From positions 186,001-250,000 of the forward strand of contig NZ_JAHBBW010000005.1 of assembly GCF_018390535.1 (NCBI RefSeq): 64,000 bases of DNA, in the 5' to 3' direction. The position numbers were made by a program, and so were the translations under genes. Origin of the DNA: Bacteroides propionicigenes (lineage in GTDB: Bacteria; Bacteroidota; Bacteroidia; Bacteroidales; Bacteroidaceae). Positions 35,165 through 43,699 of the stretch are shown in pieces. The notes under the pieces are model-generated. The model was not told the DNA's origin. It searched no databases and worked only from the letters and a program-made list of their open reading frames with translations. Each line of letters opens with the position of its first letter. Position 1 is the stretch's first letter.

Positions 35165-37546
35165 TTAATGAATGAATATTCTGAACTTACACAAGAAAGA
35201 GCGTCCAGGTTTCTGGAGCATATAATTATCATATATTTTACTGTCAAAAAGGTTATTGCACTCCAACGTTACATTATATCTTTCCTTATGCCATGAGTAG
35301 GTCAAAGTAGCGATATGCTGGTGCTGTGTCGGGATTTTAGACTTACTATCTAACGAACCATACCCTTCCCATGTCAAGTAAAACCAATGAACGTATTGAT
35401 ATAAATAGCCGAAACGTACTTTATCATTTCTTTGGAAAAGATTCCTTTGCGTCAGAGTCAGTTCGGTGTTACTAAACAGCCACGGTCTGTTAGGTATCTT
35501 ATTCTTATAGGTCACAGAAGGTTTCCCGTCTTTCTTCAACGGATTCATGTCACGCGCCTCCTGATAACTACAGTTAGTTGTTAGTTGCAATATATTATCA
35601 TAAGTATAGCGCAATTCTCCTTCGGCTCCTTTCATTGTTACATTAGAGATATTGTCATACTGCATCATACCTTCTACTTCCGACACCACAGCATGTATAT
35701 AATCCTCTACTTTTCGATAAAACGCATTTGCTTCGTAGTAAAGAAGATGTTTGGATGCCAAACGAATATTTCCAAAAGCACCCACATTAAAGTTATTGCT
35801 ATGTTCAGGTTTTAAGGCGAGATTGGCATATATAGTTGTCCCATTTCCCAATAACTCCCTGGCTAATGGAAGGCGAACGGTATGTTCGTAGGATGCTTTC
35901 AAGGCAAAAGGTTCGCAAAAGTTATAGCGCACACCCAATCCGTAGCCCGGATTACTTTTCGTAGTGCTTCGTGGCATATTGGCTGAATTGGTTATCCAGG
36001 ACAAGTCTGTCTGTTCTATCTTGACGTGATTGATATAGTCTTTCAGAAAAAAGGTATTCACCAACTTATCGTTCAAGAACGACTGATTATACGAAAGACC
36101 GACAATATGTTTTGCCAGTACATCATTCGACGGGACAAACTCATCATCAAAATCATCGTAGCGTTTGTTTCCCGTACGTGTCAGCAAATAGTTAAAATTA
36201 AGAGAGTGATGCTTATTAAAATCATAATTTAAATTGGCACGCACCACTGTAAGCGGACGTTTGTAATGACGCAATTGTTTGCCATATCCGGTTATCTCAT
36301 TCCGTGCACTTTCAATATATGCTCCGTTCCAGCTATATTTACGGAAAGCAGTATCTATAGTGAGTGCATGATCCCATGTATGGGAAACAAGCGCATTCAT
36401 AGCCAGTTTCTCAATCAGAAAGTCCTTTTTGCGATAACGTGCTGACATATTCCAAGCATCCTGCTGCCTCTCTGCCATACCATAAACAATGCTTTGCATA
36501 GCCCCTGTCTGTAATTCCTTGTCCACCTTCGAGTAAGAACCGGAAACATAGAAAGCATCAGCCCATTTCTTATTTTCCACTCCCACTTCTACCTGAGCCA
36601 GCACTGAAAGATAATCATCATGAAAACGCTTAGCATTAGTCAGTTGGTATTTACCTGATTCTTCATTCCACAGTTCAACATCCTTTACCTTATAATCATT
36701 TTTGGAATAATTAAAGCCGACTGTCGGTTTCAAGATAATACCTGTTTTGGGGAAATAGACTTGTGCATTCAAGTCTGCGAGATAAGTATGGAAAGAACCT
36801 ACACTGAGAGAAGCATCCAAGAAGTTCTTTTTTTCTTTTTTAGTGATAATATTGATAGCACCTCCTAAAGCATCAGCGCCTAAATAAGCAGGGACAACCC
36901 CTTTATAAATTTCAATATGGTCAATTGTATTCACCGGAAAGTTGGCCAGCGAAATTTCTGTCCCCTTGGTATCCATAGGTACTCCATCCACAAAGTAACG
37001 AACTGCATTACCGGACATTCCATTCAGAGAGAGTTCAAAATCAGCCCCCAGTCCGCCTTCTGTCCGTACCTTGATACCGGTAGTACGATTGATGATATCA
37101 TTCAGGTTAGTAGTAGAGTTAGCTATGGACTTTACATCAACAGCATTAACCGTATAAGCCCCTTCGCGCAACTTCTGTGTCTGGCTCTTCCCATACACAG
37201 TTACAGATTGCAAATCCACCGAATTTTCTTCCAGCTTAAAATTAAGGATTTCATTCTTGCTTACATTGATCTCTTTCTTAACGGTATTGTACCCATATAA
37301 TGAAACCACAAGTTTGTGTTTACCGGATGCGACCCGCAAAGAATATTCCCCCTTGTCGTTTGAGTAAGTGCCCGTTGTGGAATTTTCAACAGCTATCATT
37401 GCTGCTGATAGAGGATGCTTGTTTGCGTCCGATATTATTCCGGAAATAATGACTGTGCCTTGTGCTGCCAGAAAATCAGAAAGCAATAATAAGGATACAA
37501 ATAATAATGTACGGAATAAGTAGTTGATGTTTCTTTTGTATGCCAT
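35165..37546 (-). CDS. TonB-dependent receptor, XusA-like
   Basis: The 793-residue protein has an N-terminal signal segment ending near A-A-Q-G, a carboxypeptidase-D-regulatory beta-sandwich (about 30-115), a plug domain (RYFVDGVPM; YKGVVPAYLGADALGGAINIITKK near 200-240) and a barrel ending in an aromatic C-terminal strand. It has no SusD partner, so it is not a glycan system. It is the first gene of a three-gene operon behind a cobalamin riboswitch. It is distinct from the canonical BtuB at 25920, so the genome carries two B12-controlled receptors in this region. Confidence 0.88.
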   Translation of the reverse strand: MAYKRNINYLFRTLLFVSLLLLSDFLAAQGTVIISGIISDANKHPLSAAMIAVENSTTGTYSNDKGEYSLRVASGKHKLVVSLYGYNTVKKEINVSKNEILNFKLEENSVDLQSVTVYGKSQTQKLREGAYTVNAVDVKSIANSTTNLNDIINRTTGIKVRTEGGLGADFELSLNGMSGNAVRYFVDGVPMDTKGTEISLANFPVNTIDHIEIYKGVVPAYLGADALGGAINIITKKEKKNFLDASLSVGSFHTYLADLNAQVYFPKTGIILKPTVGFNYSKNDYKVKDVELWNEESGKYQLTNAKRFHDDYLSVLAQVEVGVENKKWADAFYVSGSYSKVDKELQTGAMQSIVYGMAERQQDAWNMSARYRKKDFLIEKLAMNALVSHTWDHALTIDTAFRKYSWNGAYIESARNEITGYGKQLRHYKRPLTVVRANLNYDFNKHHSLNFNYLLTRTGNKRYDDFDDEFVPSNDVLAKHIVGLSYNQSFLNDKLVNTFFLKDYINHVKIEQTDLSWITNSANMPRSTTKSNPGYGLGVRYNFCEPFALKASYEHTVRLPLARELLGNGTTIYANLALKPEHSNNFNVGAFGNIRLASKHLLYYEANAFYRKVEDYIHAVVSEVEGMMQYDNISNVTMKGAEGELRYTYDNILQLTTNCSYQEARDMNPLKKDGKPSVTYKNKIPNRPWLFSNTELTLTQRNLFQRNDKVRFGYLYQYVHWFYLTWEGYGSLDSKSKIPTQHQHIATLTYSWHKERYNVTLECNNLFDSKIYDNYMLQKPGRSFLCKFRIFIH

Positions 37547-37667
37547 TCTTTAAAATTTATTTTTCGAGAAAAGCACAGAAACAAACAGAGGTAACAAATC
37601 ATAGAAAGGTCCTCGTGAATACTGTTTTCAGCCTCATTCCCCGAAAGCTTTAAAAACACAAATAAAT

Positions 37668-37850
37668 TGGCAGGTCTTCTGACTCGCTCCATTACCGAAA
37701 CCTTCCCATCTTAAAACAGACAGTGGCGTATATCTTCGGCAATATAGTAAAGAGCTTACAGCAGCGGGACTGTTCAGGAGTTTCACCTGATTCCCTTTTA
37801 ATCGTTCTTCATATAATGAAGAAAACGAACCAATATATATAACAATGTCA
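37668..37850 (-). promoter_or_regulatory. Cobalamin riboswitch upstream of the Xus-like operon
   Basis: The minus strand shows AAAAGGGAATCAGGTGAAAC, CAGTCCCGCTGCTGTAAGC, GCCACTGTC, GGGAAGGTTTC and GAGTCAGAAGACCTGCC in aptamer order. The start codon of the TonB receptor is about 120 bases further on. The leader between promoter and aptamer adds about 55 bases. Confidence 0.93.
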
Positions 37851-37913
37851 TAACCAAAACATTAAGGGTTGTAAGACATTAGACTCGTGCCCTAAAGATT
37901 TGATTTTCGGATG

Positions 37914-37943
37914 CAAAGGTACAATGTTTTTTCTTTTACGCAA
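37914..37943 (-). promoter_or_regulatory. Promoter of the riboswitch-led Xus-like operon
   Basis: On minus, TTG (37943-37941) and TACCTTTG (37921-37914) are separated by 19 bases, an exact Bacteroides-type spacing. Confidence 0.65.
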
Positions 37944-38001
37944 TACATATTCAGCATAAATTAATCATTAACTTATTATCTCAAAATATAAAATTAATAT
38001 C

Positions 38002-38009
38002 TATCTTTG
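38002..38009 (+). promoter_or_regulatory. -7 box of the cbi operon
   Basis: TATCTTTG on plus predicts transcription from about 38016, with a leader of about 90 bases before the ATG at 38105. The leader contains a short aptamer-like AATCCGGTGAA but no other cobalamin-riboswitch block. Confidence 0.5.
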
Positions 38010-38104
38010 CTTCGATTTAGATGATATGGCAACACATTCCGTCTGCTATATAAAAGTAATCCGGTGAAGCTTATCAAGTTGTAAAACCCAAATTCAGTCA
38101 CATT

Positions 38105-39049
38105 ATGAGAACAAGTTTATTATTAATATTAACCATGTTTTCTATCTTCTGTTCCGCAGTCGAAGAGGGAAACTTTGTAGCAAGCGATATGTTGGCAAAT
38201 ATGAAACACGGTGACAAAGCAGCTCTGCTCATGGTGCACTTCGGCACTACATACGATGACACTCGTGCATTGACGATTGACGCCATTAATACAAAAGCAC
38301 AAGCCATTTTTCCCGAACTGAAATTTAAAGAAGCATATACATCGCGTATCATCATCCGTCGCCTTAAGGCGCGGGGTATCGACAAAATGACTCCACTGGA
38401 CGCATTGCTCCAACTACGCAGTGAAGGATACACACATATCATTATTCAAAGTACCAATATTATTGAAGGAGTAGAAATGGAATCACTCCGTCGCGATGTG
38501 GAAAGTGTACTTCCTTTCTTTAAGGAAATCCGTGTGGGTACTCCGCTGTTCTATTCAACAGGGGACACAAAAAAGGTAATCGGTATTTTGGGAAATCGTC
38601 TCAATACCCCTGCAAACGGAAAGAAAAGCCCCAAAGAGCACATCGTTCTTGTAGGACATGGAACTTCTACTCCCAGCACAGCCATATACAGCCAGATAGA
38701 CTATATGCTGAAAGCTAATGAACTGACAAATTTCCATGTAGGTACTATTGAAGGCTATCCTACTTTTGAAACCATGCTGGCACAACTGAAAGCTGCCAAA
38801 GCAAGGAGCATAACACTCGTCCCATTAATGTTCGTTGCCGGCGACCATGCCAAAAACGATATTGCCGGAGAGTGGAAAGAACAGCTCGAAAAGGAAGGTT
38901 ATACCGTCCATGTACGCATGGAAGGTTTGGGACAAGTGCCCGAAATACAAGAAATATTTATTGACCACATCCGCTTCGGTTTGAAACATCGCATGCAGGG
39001 TATTATGGAGAAGAAAGCTGCATATGCGGCAAGTAAAAAACCGGAATAA
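38105..39049 (+). CDS. cbiK: Exported CbiK-family cobaltochelatase homologue
   Basis: A 314-residue second CbiK-type protein. It begins with a hydrophobic signal-like segment (residues 4-17) and a probable cleavage site near C-S-A; the Cys is not in a good lipobox. The chelatase motifs are retained: HFGTTYDDTR, the His of LVGHGTSTP and the His of VAGDHAKND. It leads the corrin-ring operon (17 bases before cbiH-cbiC), so cobalt insertion into sirohydrochlorin is the natural role. However, the predicted export conflicts with the cytoplasmic location of later enzymes. The signal may be uncleaved, or the protein may act in the periplasm. Confidence 0.85.
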   Translation: MRTSLLLILTMFSIFCSAVEEGNFVASDMLANMKHGDKAALLMVHFGTTYDDTRALTIDAINTKAQAIFPELKFKEAYTSRIIIRRLKARGIDKMTPLDALLQLRSEGYTHIIIQSTNIIEGVEMESLRRDVESVLPFFKEIRVGTPLFYSTGDTKKVIGILGNRLNTPANGKKSPKEHIVLVGHGTSTPSTAIYSQIDYMLKANELTNFHVGTIEGYPTFETMLAQLKAAKARSITLVPLMFVAGDHAKNDIAGEWKEQLEKEGYTVHVRMEGLGQVPEIQEIFIDHIRFGLKHRMQGIMEKKAAYAASKKPE

Positions 39050-39066
39050 AATTACTTAGAGAATAT

Positions 39067-40533
39067 ATGAAACAGCCCAAAATAATAGTTGCCGGCATCG
39101 GTCCGGGCAATGAGCAAGACATTACGCCCGCCGTAATTGCCGCTTTGCAAGAAGCGGATATAGTAGTGGGATATAAATATTATTTTCAATTTACCACTCC
39201 CCACCTCCGCCCCGGAACGCAGTGCGTGGATACCGGGATGAAGCGGGAACGTACCCGTGCCGAGCAAGCATTTGAGCTGGCGGAACAGGGTAAGACAGTA
39301 TGTGTTATCAGTTCGGGCGATGCAGGGATTTACGGCATGACACCACTTATCTATGAAATGAAGCGGAAACGACATAGTAATGTAGAGATTGTTTCTCTGC
39401 CGGGTATCAGTGCTTTCCAGAAAGCGGCTTCCCTGTTGGGTGCGCCGGTGGGACACGACTTCTGCGTCATTTCCCTCTCAGACCTGATGACACCGTGGGA
39501 ACGCATCGAAAAACGTATCATAGCCGCAGCAGCAGCTGATTTCGTAACGGCTGTCTATAATCCAAAAAGCGAAGGACGCTACTGGCAACTGTACCGACTG
39601 AAAGAGTTGTTCTTGCAGGAAGGACGTGCACCGGAGACACCCGTAGGATATGTACGCCAGGCAGGACGTCCGGAACAGGAGGTGCACATCACGACACTGG
39701 AAGTGTTCAATCCCGAAGAGGTGGATATGTTTACCGTGATACTGATAGGCAATTCACAGTCGTACGAGTGGAACGGAACGATGATTACTCCACGGGGATA
39801 TTACAGGGAAGAGGTTGAGACTGCTAAACCTCAACTTGACGCCGCTAAACCTCAACTCCAGAGTTCTAAAGGTCAACTCCAGACCAACAAAGGGCAGGAC
39901 ATTATGATACGGAGTTTCCGTACCATTGAGAAAGAATTGACAAACAAGAATATCCCACTCGACCATAAATGGGCGTTACTGCACGCTATCCATACCACCG
40001 CAGACTTTGAAATGGAGAAGTTGCTGCACACAGACGAAAGAGCCGTGGAAACGCTGTATCAAGATATCATTGAGGGGCGCATACGGACAATCATCACAGA
40101 CGTAACAATGGCTGCCAGCGGTATTCGTAAAGGGGCTTTGGAACGTTTGGGTGTAGAGGTAAAGTGCTATCTCGGTGATTCTCGTACCGCTGCAATGGCA
40201 TCAGAGAAAGGTATCACCCGTACACAGGCGGGCACACGCCTTGCCGTTGAAGATTATCCCGATGCCCTCTTCGTATTCGGCAACGCTCCGACTGCACTAA
40301 TGGAACTCTGCGACCTTATACGCAAAGGAAAAGCACATCCCACAGGAATTATCGCTGCTCCGGTAGGCTTTGTACACGTACAGGAGTCCAAACATATGAT
40401 TAAACCTTTCATCCGGATTCCGAAAATAATTGTGGAAGGACGCAAAGGAGGAAGTAATCTCGCCGCAACATTGGTAAACTCTATTTTGTGTTACAATGAT
40501 GCGGAATTGTTAAGACCGGGACGAGATGTGTGA
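39067..40533 (+). CDS. cbiH-cbiC: Fused cobalt-precorrin-3 C17-methyltransferase / cobalt-precorrin-8 methylmutase
   Basis: Residues 1-about 248 are a CbiH/CobJ tetrapyrrole methylase (VAGIGPGNEQDITPA at the start, VISSGDAGIYGM, then VYNPKSEGRYWQL). This domain contracts the ring and methylates C17. Residues about 280-488 are CbiC/CobH, which moves the C11 methyl to C12 (HAIHTTADFEM, TDVTMAASGI). The linker (252-279) consists of four heptapeptide repeats encoded by 21-base tandem repeats. The CbiC part begins with a Met codon at 39904, a possible relic start. Second gene of the cbi operon. Confidence 0.94.
   Translation: MKQPKIIVAGIGPGNEQDITPAVIAALQEADIVVGYKYYFQFTTPHLRPGTQCVDTGMKRERTRAEQAFELAEQGKTVCVISSGDAGIYGMTPLIYEMKRKRHSNVEIVSLPGISAFQKAASLLGAPVGHDFCVISLSDLMTPWERIEKRIIAAAAADFVTAVYNPKSEGRYWQLYRLKELFLQEGRAPETPVGYVRQAGRPEQEVHITTLEVFNPEEVDMFTVILIGNSQSYEWNGTMITPRGYYREEVETAKPQLDAAKPQLQSSKGQLQTNKGQDIMIRSFRTIEKELTNKNIPLDHKWALLHAIHTTADFEMEKLLHTDERAVETLYQDIIEGRIRTIITDVTMAASGIRKGALERLGVEVKCYLGDSRTAAMASEKGITRTQAGTRLAVEDYPDALFVFGNAPTALMELCDLIRKGKAHPTGIIAAPVGFVHVQESKHMIKPFIRIPKIIVEGRKGGSNLAATLVNSILCYNDAELLRPGRDV
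39820..39903 (+). repeat. 21-bp tandem repeat encoding the CbiH-CbiC linker
   Basis: Four consecutive 21-base units encode TAKPQLD, AAKPQLQ, SSKGQLQ and TNKGQDI. Similarity decreases from the first to the last. The array ends exactly at the ATG that would start a stand-alone CbiC. Confidence 0.85.
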
Positions 40534-40561
40534 AATAGTAATCAGTGATTAGAGATTAGGG

Positions 40562-41794
40562 ATGGAACGGAAATTTATCATTATAGGAATGGACGATAAC
40601 CGAGTACCTTTCTTTTCGCCGGAAGTATTGGAACACATACGGAATGGAAAGGTATTTTCGGGAGGAGTACGACATAGGGGGATTGTCAAAAGCTTATTGC
40701 CGGAAGATGCGGAATGGATTTCCATTTCCGTACCATTGGATAATGTGTTCGCACAATATGAAAGAGTGTTCGGCAGTGACGAATACAGACAAACTGAATC
40801 GGATATCAGTCAAATTATTATTTTCGCATCGGGCGACCCTTTGTTTTTCGGCTTTGCCAATACGGTAAAACGGAAGCTGCCGGATGCGGACATCAAGCTT
40901 TATCCATCTTTCAACTCACTACAAACATTAGCACACCGTCTCGTAATGCCCTACAATGATATGCGCACCGTTTCGCTGACAGGACGTCCCTGGCATGACT
41001 TCGACCGCGCTCTGATTGAACGTGCTCCCAAGATAGGTGTCCTCACCGACCGGGAACATACACCCGCCGCTATCGCCGCCCGTATGCTGGAGTACGGCTA
41101 CCAACGATATACAATGTATGTAGGGGAACATCTCGGCAATCCTGAAAAAGAACGTATCCGTCACATGACATTGAAAGAAGCGGTACAAGACGAGTTTCAG
41201 TATCCTAATAACCTGTTGCTTTATGCCACCTCCTTTCCCGAATCCCGTCCTTTCGGTATCCCCGATGAACAGTTCGCCCATCTGGACGGACGTGCCCGGA
41301 TGATAACCAAAGCCCCTATCCGCTTGCTCACATTGCAGGCATTGGAACTGAACCGACATCGTGTATTCTGGGATATAGGCTTCTGCACCGGCTCGGTTTC
41401 CATTGAAGCCCGATTACAGTTTCCCCACCTTACGATAGTTTCCTTTGAAATACGTGAAGAAGGCAAAGAACTGATGAATATCAACAGCCGCCGTTTCGGT
41501 ACACCGGGCATTACGGCAATCATCGGCGACTTCCTGCAAACGGCAACCGATACCCTCTCCCGCCCCGATGCCGTCTTTATAGGCGGACACGGTGGACATC
41601 TGCCGGAAATGCTGATGAAAATAAAAGAAACGTTACAGCCCAACGGCTGCATAGTTTTCAACTCCGTATCGGCAGAAAGTAAAAACGCATTCATAGAAGG
41701 AGCAAAAGCCGCCGGCTTTACACTGCATCCTTCTACACGTATTGCACTGAATGATTATAATCCAATTGAAATTATGAAAGCGACACTTTCATAA
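40562..41794 (+). CDS. cbiET: Precorrin-6Y C5,15-methyltransferase (decarboxylating), CbiE-CbiT fusion
   Basis: The 410-residue protein has an N-terminal tetrapyrrole methylase domain (CbiE; ASGDPLFFGFANTV near 85) and a C-terminal Rossmann SAM domain (CbiT; FWDIGFCTGSVSIEARL near 265). Together they methylate C5 and C15 and decarboxylate the C12 acetate. This is the same domain order as CobL. It lies 28 bases after cbiH-cbiC and 26 bases before cbiG-cbiF. Confidence 0.94.
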   Translation: MERKFIIIGMDDNRVPFFSPEVLEHIRNGKVFSGGVRHRGIVKSLLPEDAEWISISVPLDNVFAQYERVFGSDEYRQTESDISQIIIFASGDPLFFGFANTVKRKLPDADIKLYPSFNSLQTLAHRLVMPYNDMRTVSLTGRPWHDFDRALIERAPKIGVLTDREHTPAAIAARMLEYGYQRYTMYVGEHLGNPEKERIRHMTLKEAVQDEFQYPNNLLLYATSFPESRPFGIPDEQFAHLDGRARMITKAPIRLLTLQALELNRHRVFWDIGFCTGSVSIEARLQFPHLTIVSFEIREEGKELMNINSRRFGTPGITAIIGDFLQTATDTLSRPDAVFIGGHGGHLPEMLMKIKETLQPNGCIVFNSVSAESKNAFIEGAKAAGFTLHPSTRIALNDYNPIEIMKATLS

Positions 41795-41820
41795 TTTCAA
41801 TTAAATAAGATATATCCATT

Positions 41821-43695
41821 ATGAAAACCGATACTCTCCATATGAAGACAGCTATCATGCTCATCTCGGAAGCCGGACTGTCTTCTGCACAACTACTGCT
41901 CAAAGAGTTTCCTGAAGCGGAAATTTTCACCCCACGCCATGAAGACGGGTGTACGCATATAGAATCGACCGGCACCTTCATCGTTGAGAACTTCAACCGC
42001 TACGATGCATTTATTTTTATCGGCGCTATGGGCATCTGCGTACGCTCCATTGCTCCCTGCGTGAAGAATAAGTACACCGACCCCGCCGTAATTTGCGTGG
42101 ACAGTACCGGCAAATATGCCATTTCCGTCCTCTCCGGACATATCGGTGGAGCTAACGAACTGACCGAAATAATAGCAGGTACACTGGGAGCCGAACCCAT
42201 AATAACTACCCAAAGCGACCTCACCGGATTATGGGCACTGGACAAGCTGCCCGAACGCTTCGACTGGTTTCCGGTAATCAATGTAGACGCTTCGGCCCTC
42301 CTGCTGGCAGAGCTTGCCAAAACTCCCGAAGAGAAAATGAAAGCATGTATGAACGAGCCTATCAGTCTCTTTGTAGCCGGCAAGCCGACAGCTCTGCTGC
42401 TCGAAGTCCGAGACAAGGGTACTGACTGGCTCGAAGCCCATCTTCCTCCCCACGTAGAGGTTTTCTACCGACTGAAAGACATCAAGCCTTCCTGCTTTAA
42501 ACTGGTGCTGTGCGTTTCTCCGCAAGTGCCCTACATAGAAGAAGTACCGTCCATCTGTTATGTACCACGCGTACTACACATCGGTATCGGACTTGCCCGC
42601 CAAGCCGGGCCTACGAAGAAAGTAGTGGAAAATATTTTGGACAGTTTGAAAGAATACAACATCCTTCATCAGGCCATCGCATCCATTTCCACAATTGACG
42701 CCAAGCGTGATGAACCGGTAGTGAAGTCGCTCAAAAAGAAATATAATATTCATTTTTATACAGCCGGGGAACTGGCGACAGTAGATGTGCCACACCCCAG
42801 TAAAACAGTAATGAAGCACATGGGAACACCCAGTGTAAGCGAAGCCGCGGCACTGCTCTCTGCCGGAAACAGCCAATTGATAATGCCAAAACAAAAAGGT
42901 GAGAACTATACGGTAGCAGCTGCCATGGATATTTGTGTCTCGCGCCGGGGGCACATTGAGATTGTCGGTGCAGGTCCCGGCGATCCCGACCTTATCTCCG
43001 TACGCGGACGGGAAATGTTGGAAAAGGCCGACCTCATTCTTTATGCAGGCAGCCTTGTGCCCCGTGAACTGACACTCTGTGCCAAACCCGGAGCAACAGT
43101 CCGCAGTTCCGCTTCTATGGACTTGGAGGAGCAGTTCGCACTAATGAAGGAATTCTACGATAAAGGCAAGTTCATCGTACGCCTGCATACCGGTGATCCC
43201 TGCATTTACGGAGCGATACAGGAACAGATGAATTACTTTGACCGATATGGCATGAGTTATCACATCACACCGGGTATATCTTCTTTCCAAGCAGCGGCGG
43301 CAGCTTTAAAGTCGCAGTTCACTATTCCGGAGAAGGTGCAAAGCATCATACTCACCCGTGGCGAAGGACGAACCCCCATGCCCGAACGGGAAAAGCTGCA
43401 CCTCATGGCACACTCGCAAAGTACTATGTGCATCTTCCTTAGCGCAGGCATTGCAGAACAGGTGCAAACTGAACTTCTGCAGGAATATCCGGAAACGACC
43501 CCCGTAGCCGTATGCTATCACCTGACTTGGAAGGACGAGCGCATCTTCCGGGGAGAACTGAAAGACCTTGCCCGAATAGTGAAAGAGAACAACCTGACCC
43601 TGACAACCATGATTGTTGTAGGCGAGGCTATCGGCAATCGTGAGGGACTGTCGCGACTATATGCACACGAATTCAAACACTTATTCAGAAAATAA
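41821..43695 (+). CDS. cbiG-cbiF: Fused cobalt-precorrin-5A hydrolase / cobalt-precorrin-4 C11-methyltransferase
   Basis: Residues 1-about 360 are CbiG: an N-terminal part with FIGAMGICVRSIAP and VVSVLSGHIGGANELT-like sequence, and a C-terminal part with HIGIGLARQAGPTKK. CbiG opens the delta-lactone and releases acetaldehyde. Residues about 378-624 are the CbiF methylase (IVGAGPGDPDLISVRG, LHTGDPCIYGA, PGISSFQAAAAAL). An alternative start at Met8 is possible. The fusion brings together consecutive steps of ring contraction. The next gene, cbiJ-cbiD, starts 4 bases after the stop. Confidence 0.94.
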   Translation: MKTDTLHMKTAIMLISEAGLSSAQLLLKEFPEAEIFTPRHEDGCTHIESTGTFIVENFNRYDAFIFIGAMGICVRSIAPCVKNKYTDPAVICVDSTGKYAISVLSGHIGGANELTEIIAGTLGAEPIITTQSDLTGLWALDKLPERFDWFPVINVDASALLLAELAKTPEEKMKACMNEPISLFVAGKPTALLLEVRDKGTDWLEAHLPPHVEVFYRLKDIKPSCFKLVLCVSPQVPYIEEVPSICYVPRVLHIGIGLARQAGPTKKVVENILDSLKEYNILHQAIASISTIDAKRDEPVVKSLKKKYNIHFYTAGELATVDVPHPSKTVMKHMGTPSVSEAAALLSAGNSQLIMPKQKGENYTVAAAMDICVSRRGHIEIVGAGPGDPDLISVRGREMLEKADLILYAGSLVPRELTLCAKPGATVRSSASMDLEEQFALMKEFYDKGKFIVRLHTGDPCIYGAIQEQMNYFDRYGMSYHITPGISSFQAAAAALKSQFTIPEKVQSIILTRGEGRTPMPEREKLHLMAHSQSTMCIFLSAGIAEQVQTELLQEYPETTPVAVCYHLTWKDERIFRGELKDLARIVKENNLTLTTMIVVGEAIGNREGLSRLYAHEFKHLFRK

Positions 43696-43699
43696 AAAT

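Noticed and set aside
35165-37546. SusC-type glycan receptor
   Set aside because: There is no SusD gene, and the partners are DUF4374 and PepSY proteins under a B12 riboswitch, so a metallophore- or corrinoid-type receptor fits better.
43640-43699. Upstream start for cbiJ-cbiD inside cbiG-cbiF
   Set aside because: The CbiJ domain begins exactly at the later ATG (43700) with its nucleotide-binding strand. The extra 20 residues are unrelated to the family.
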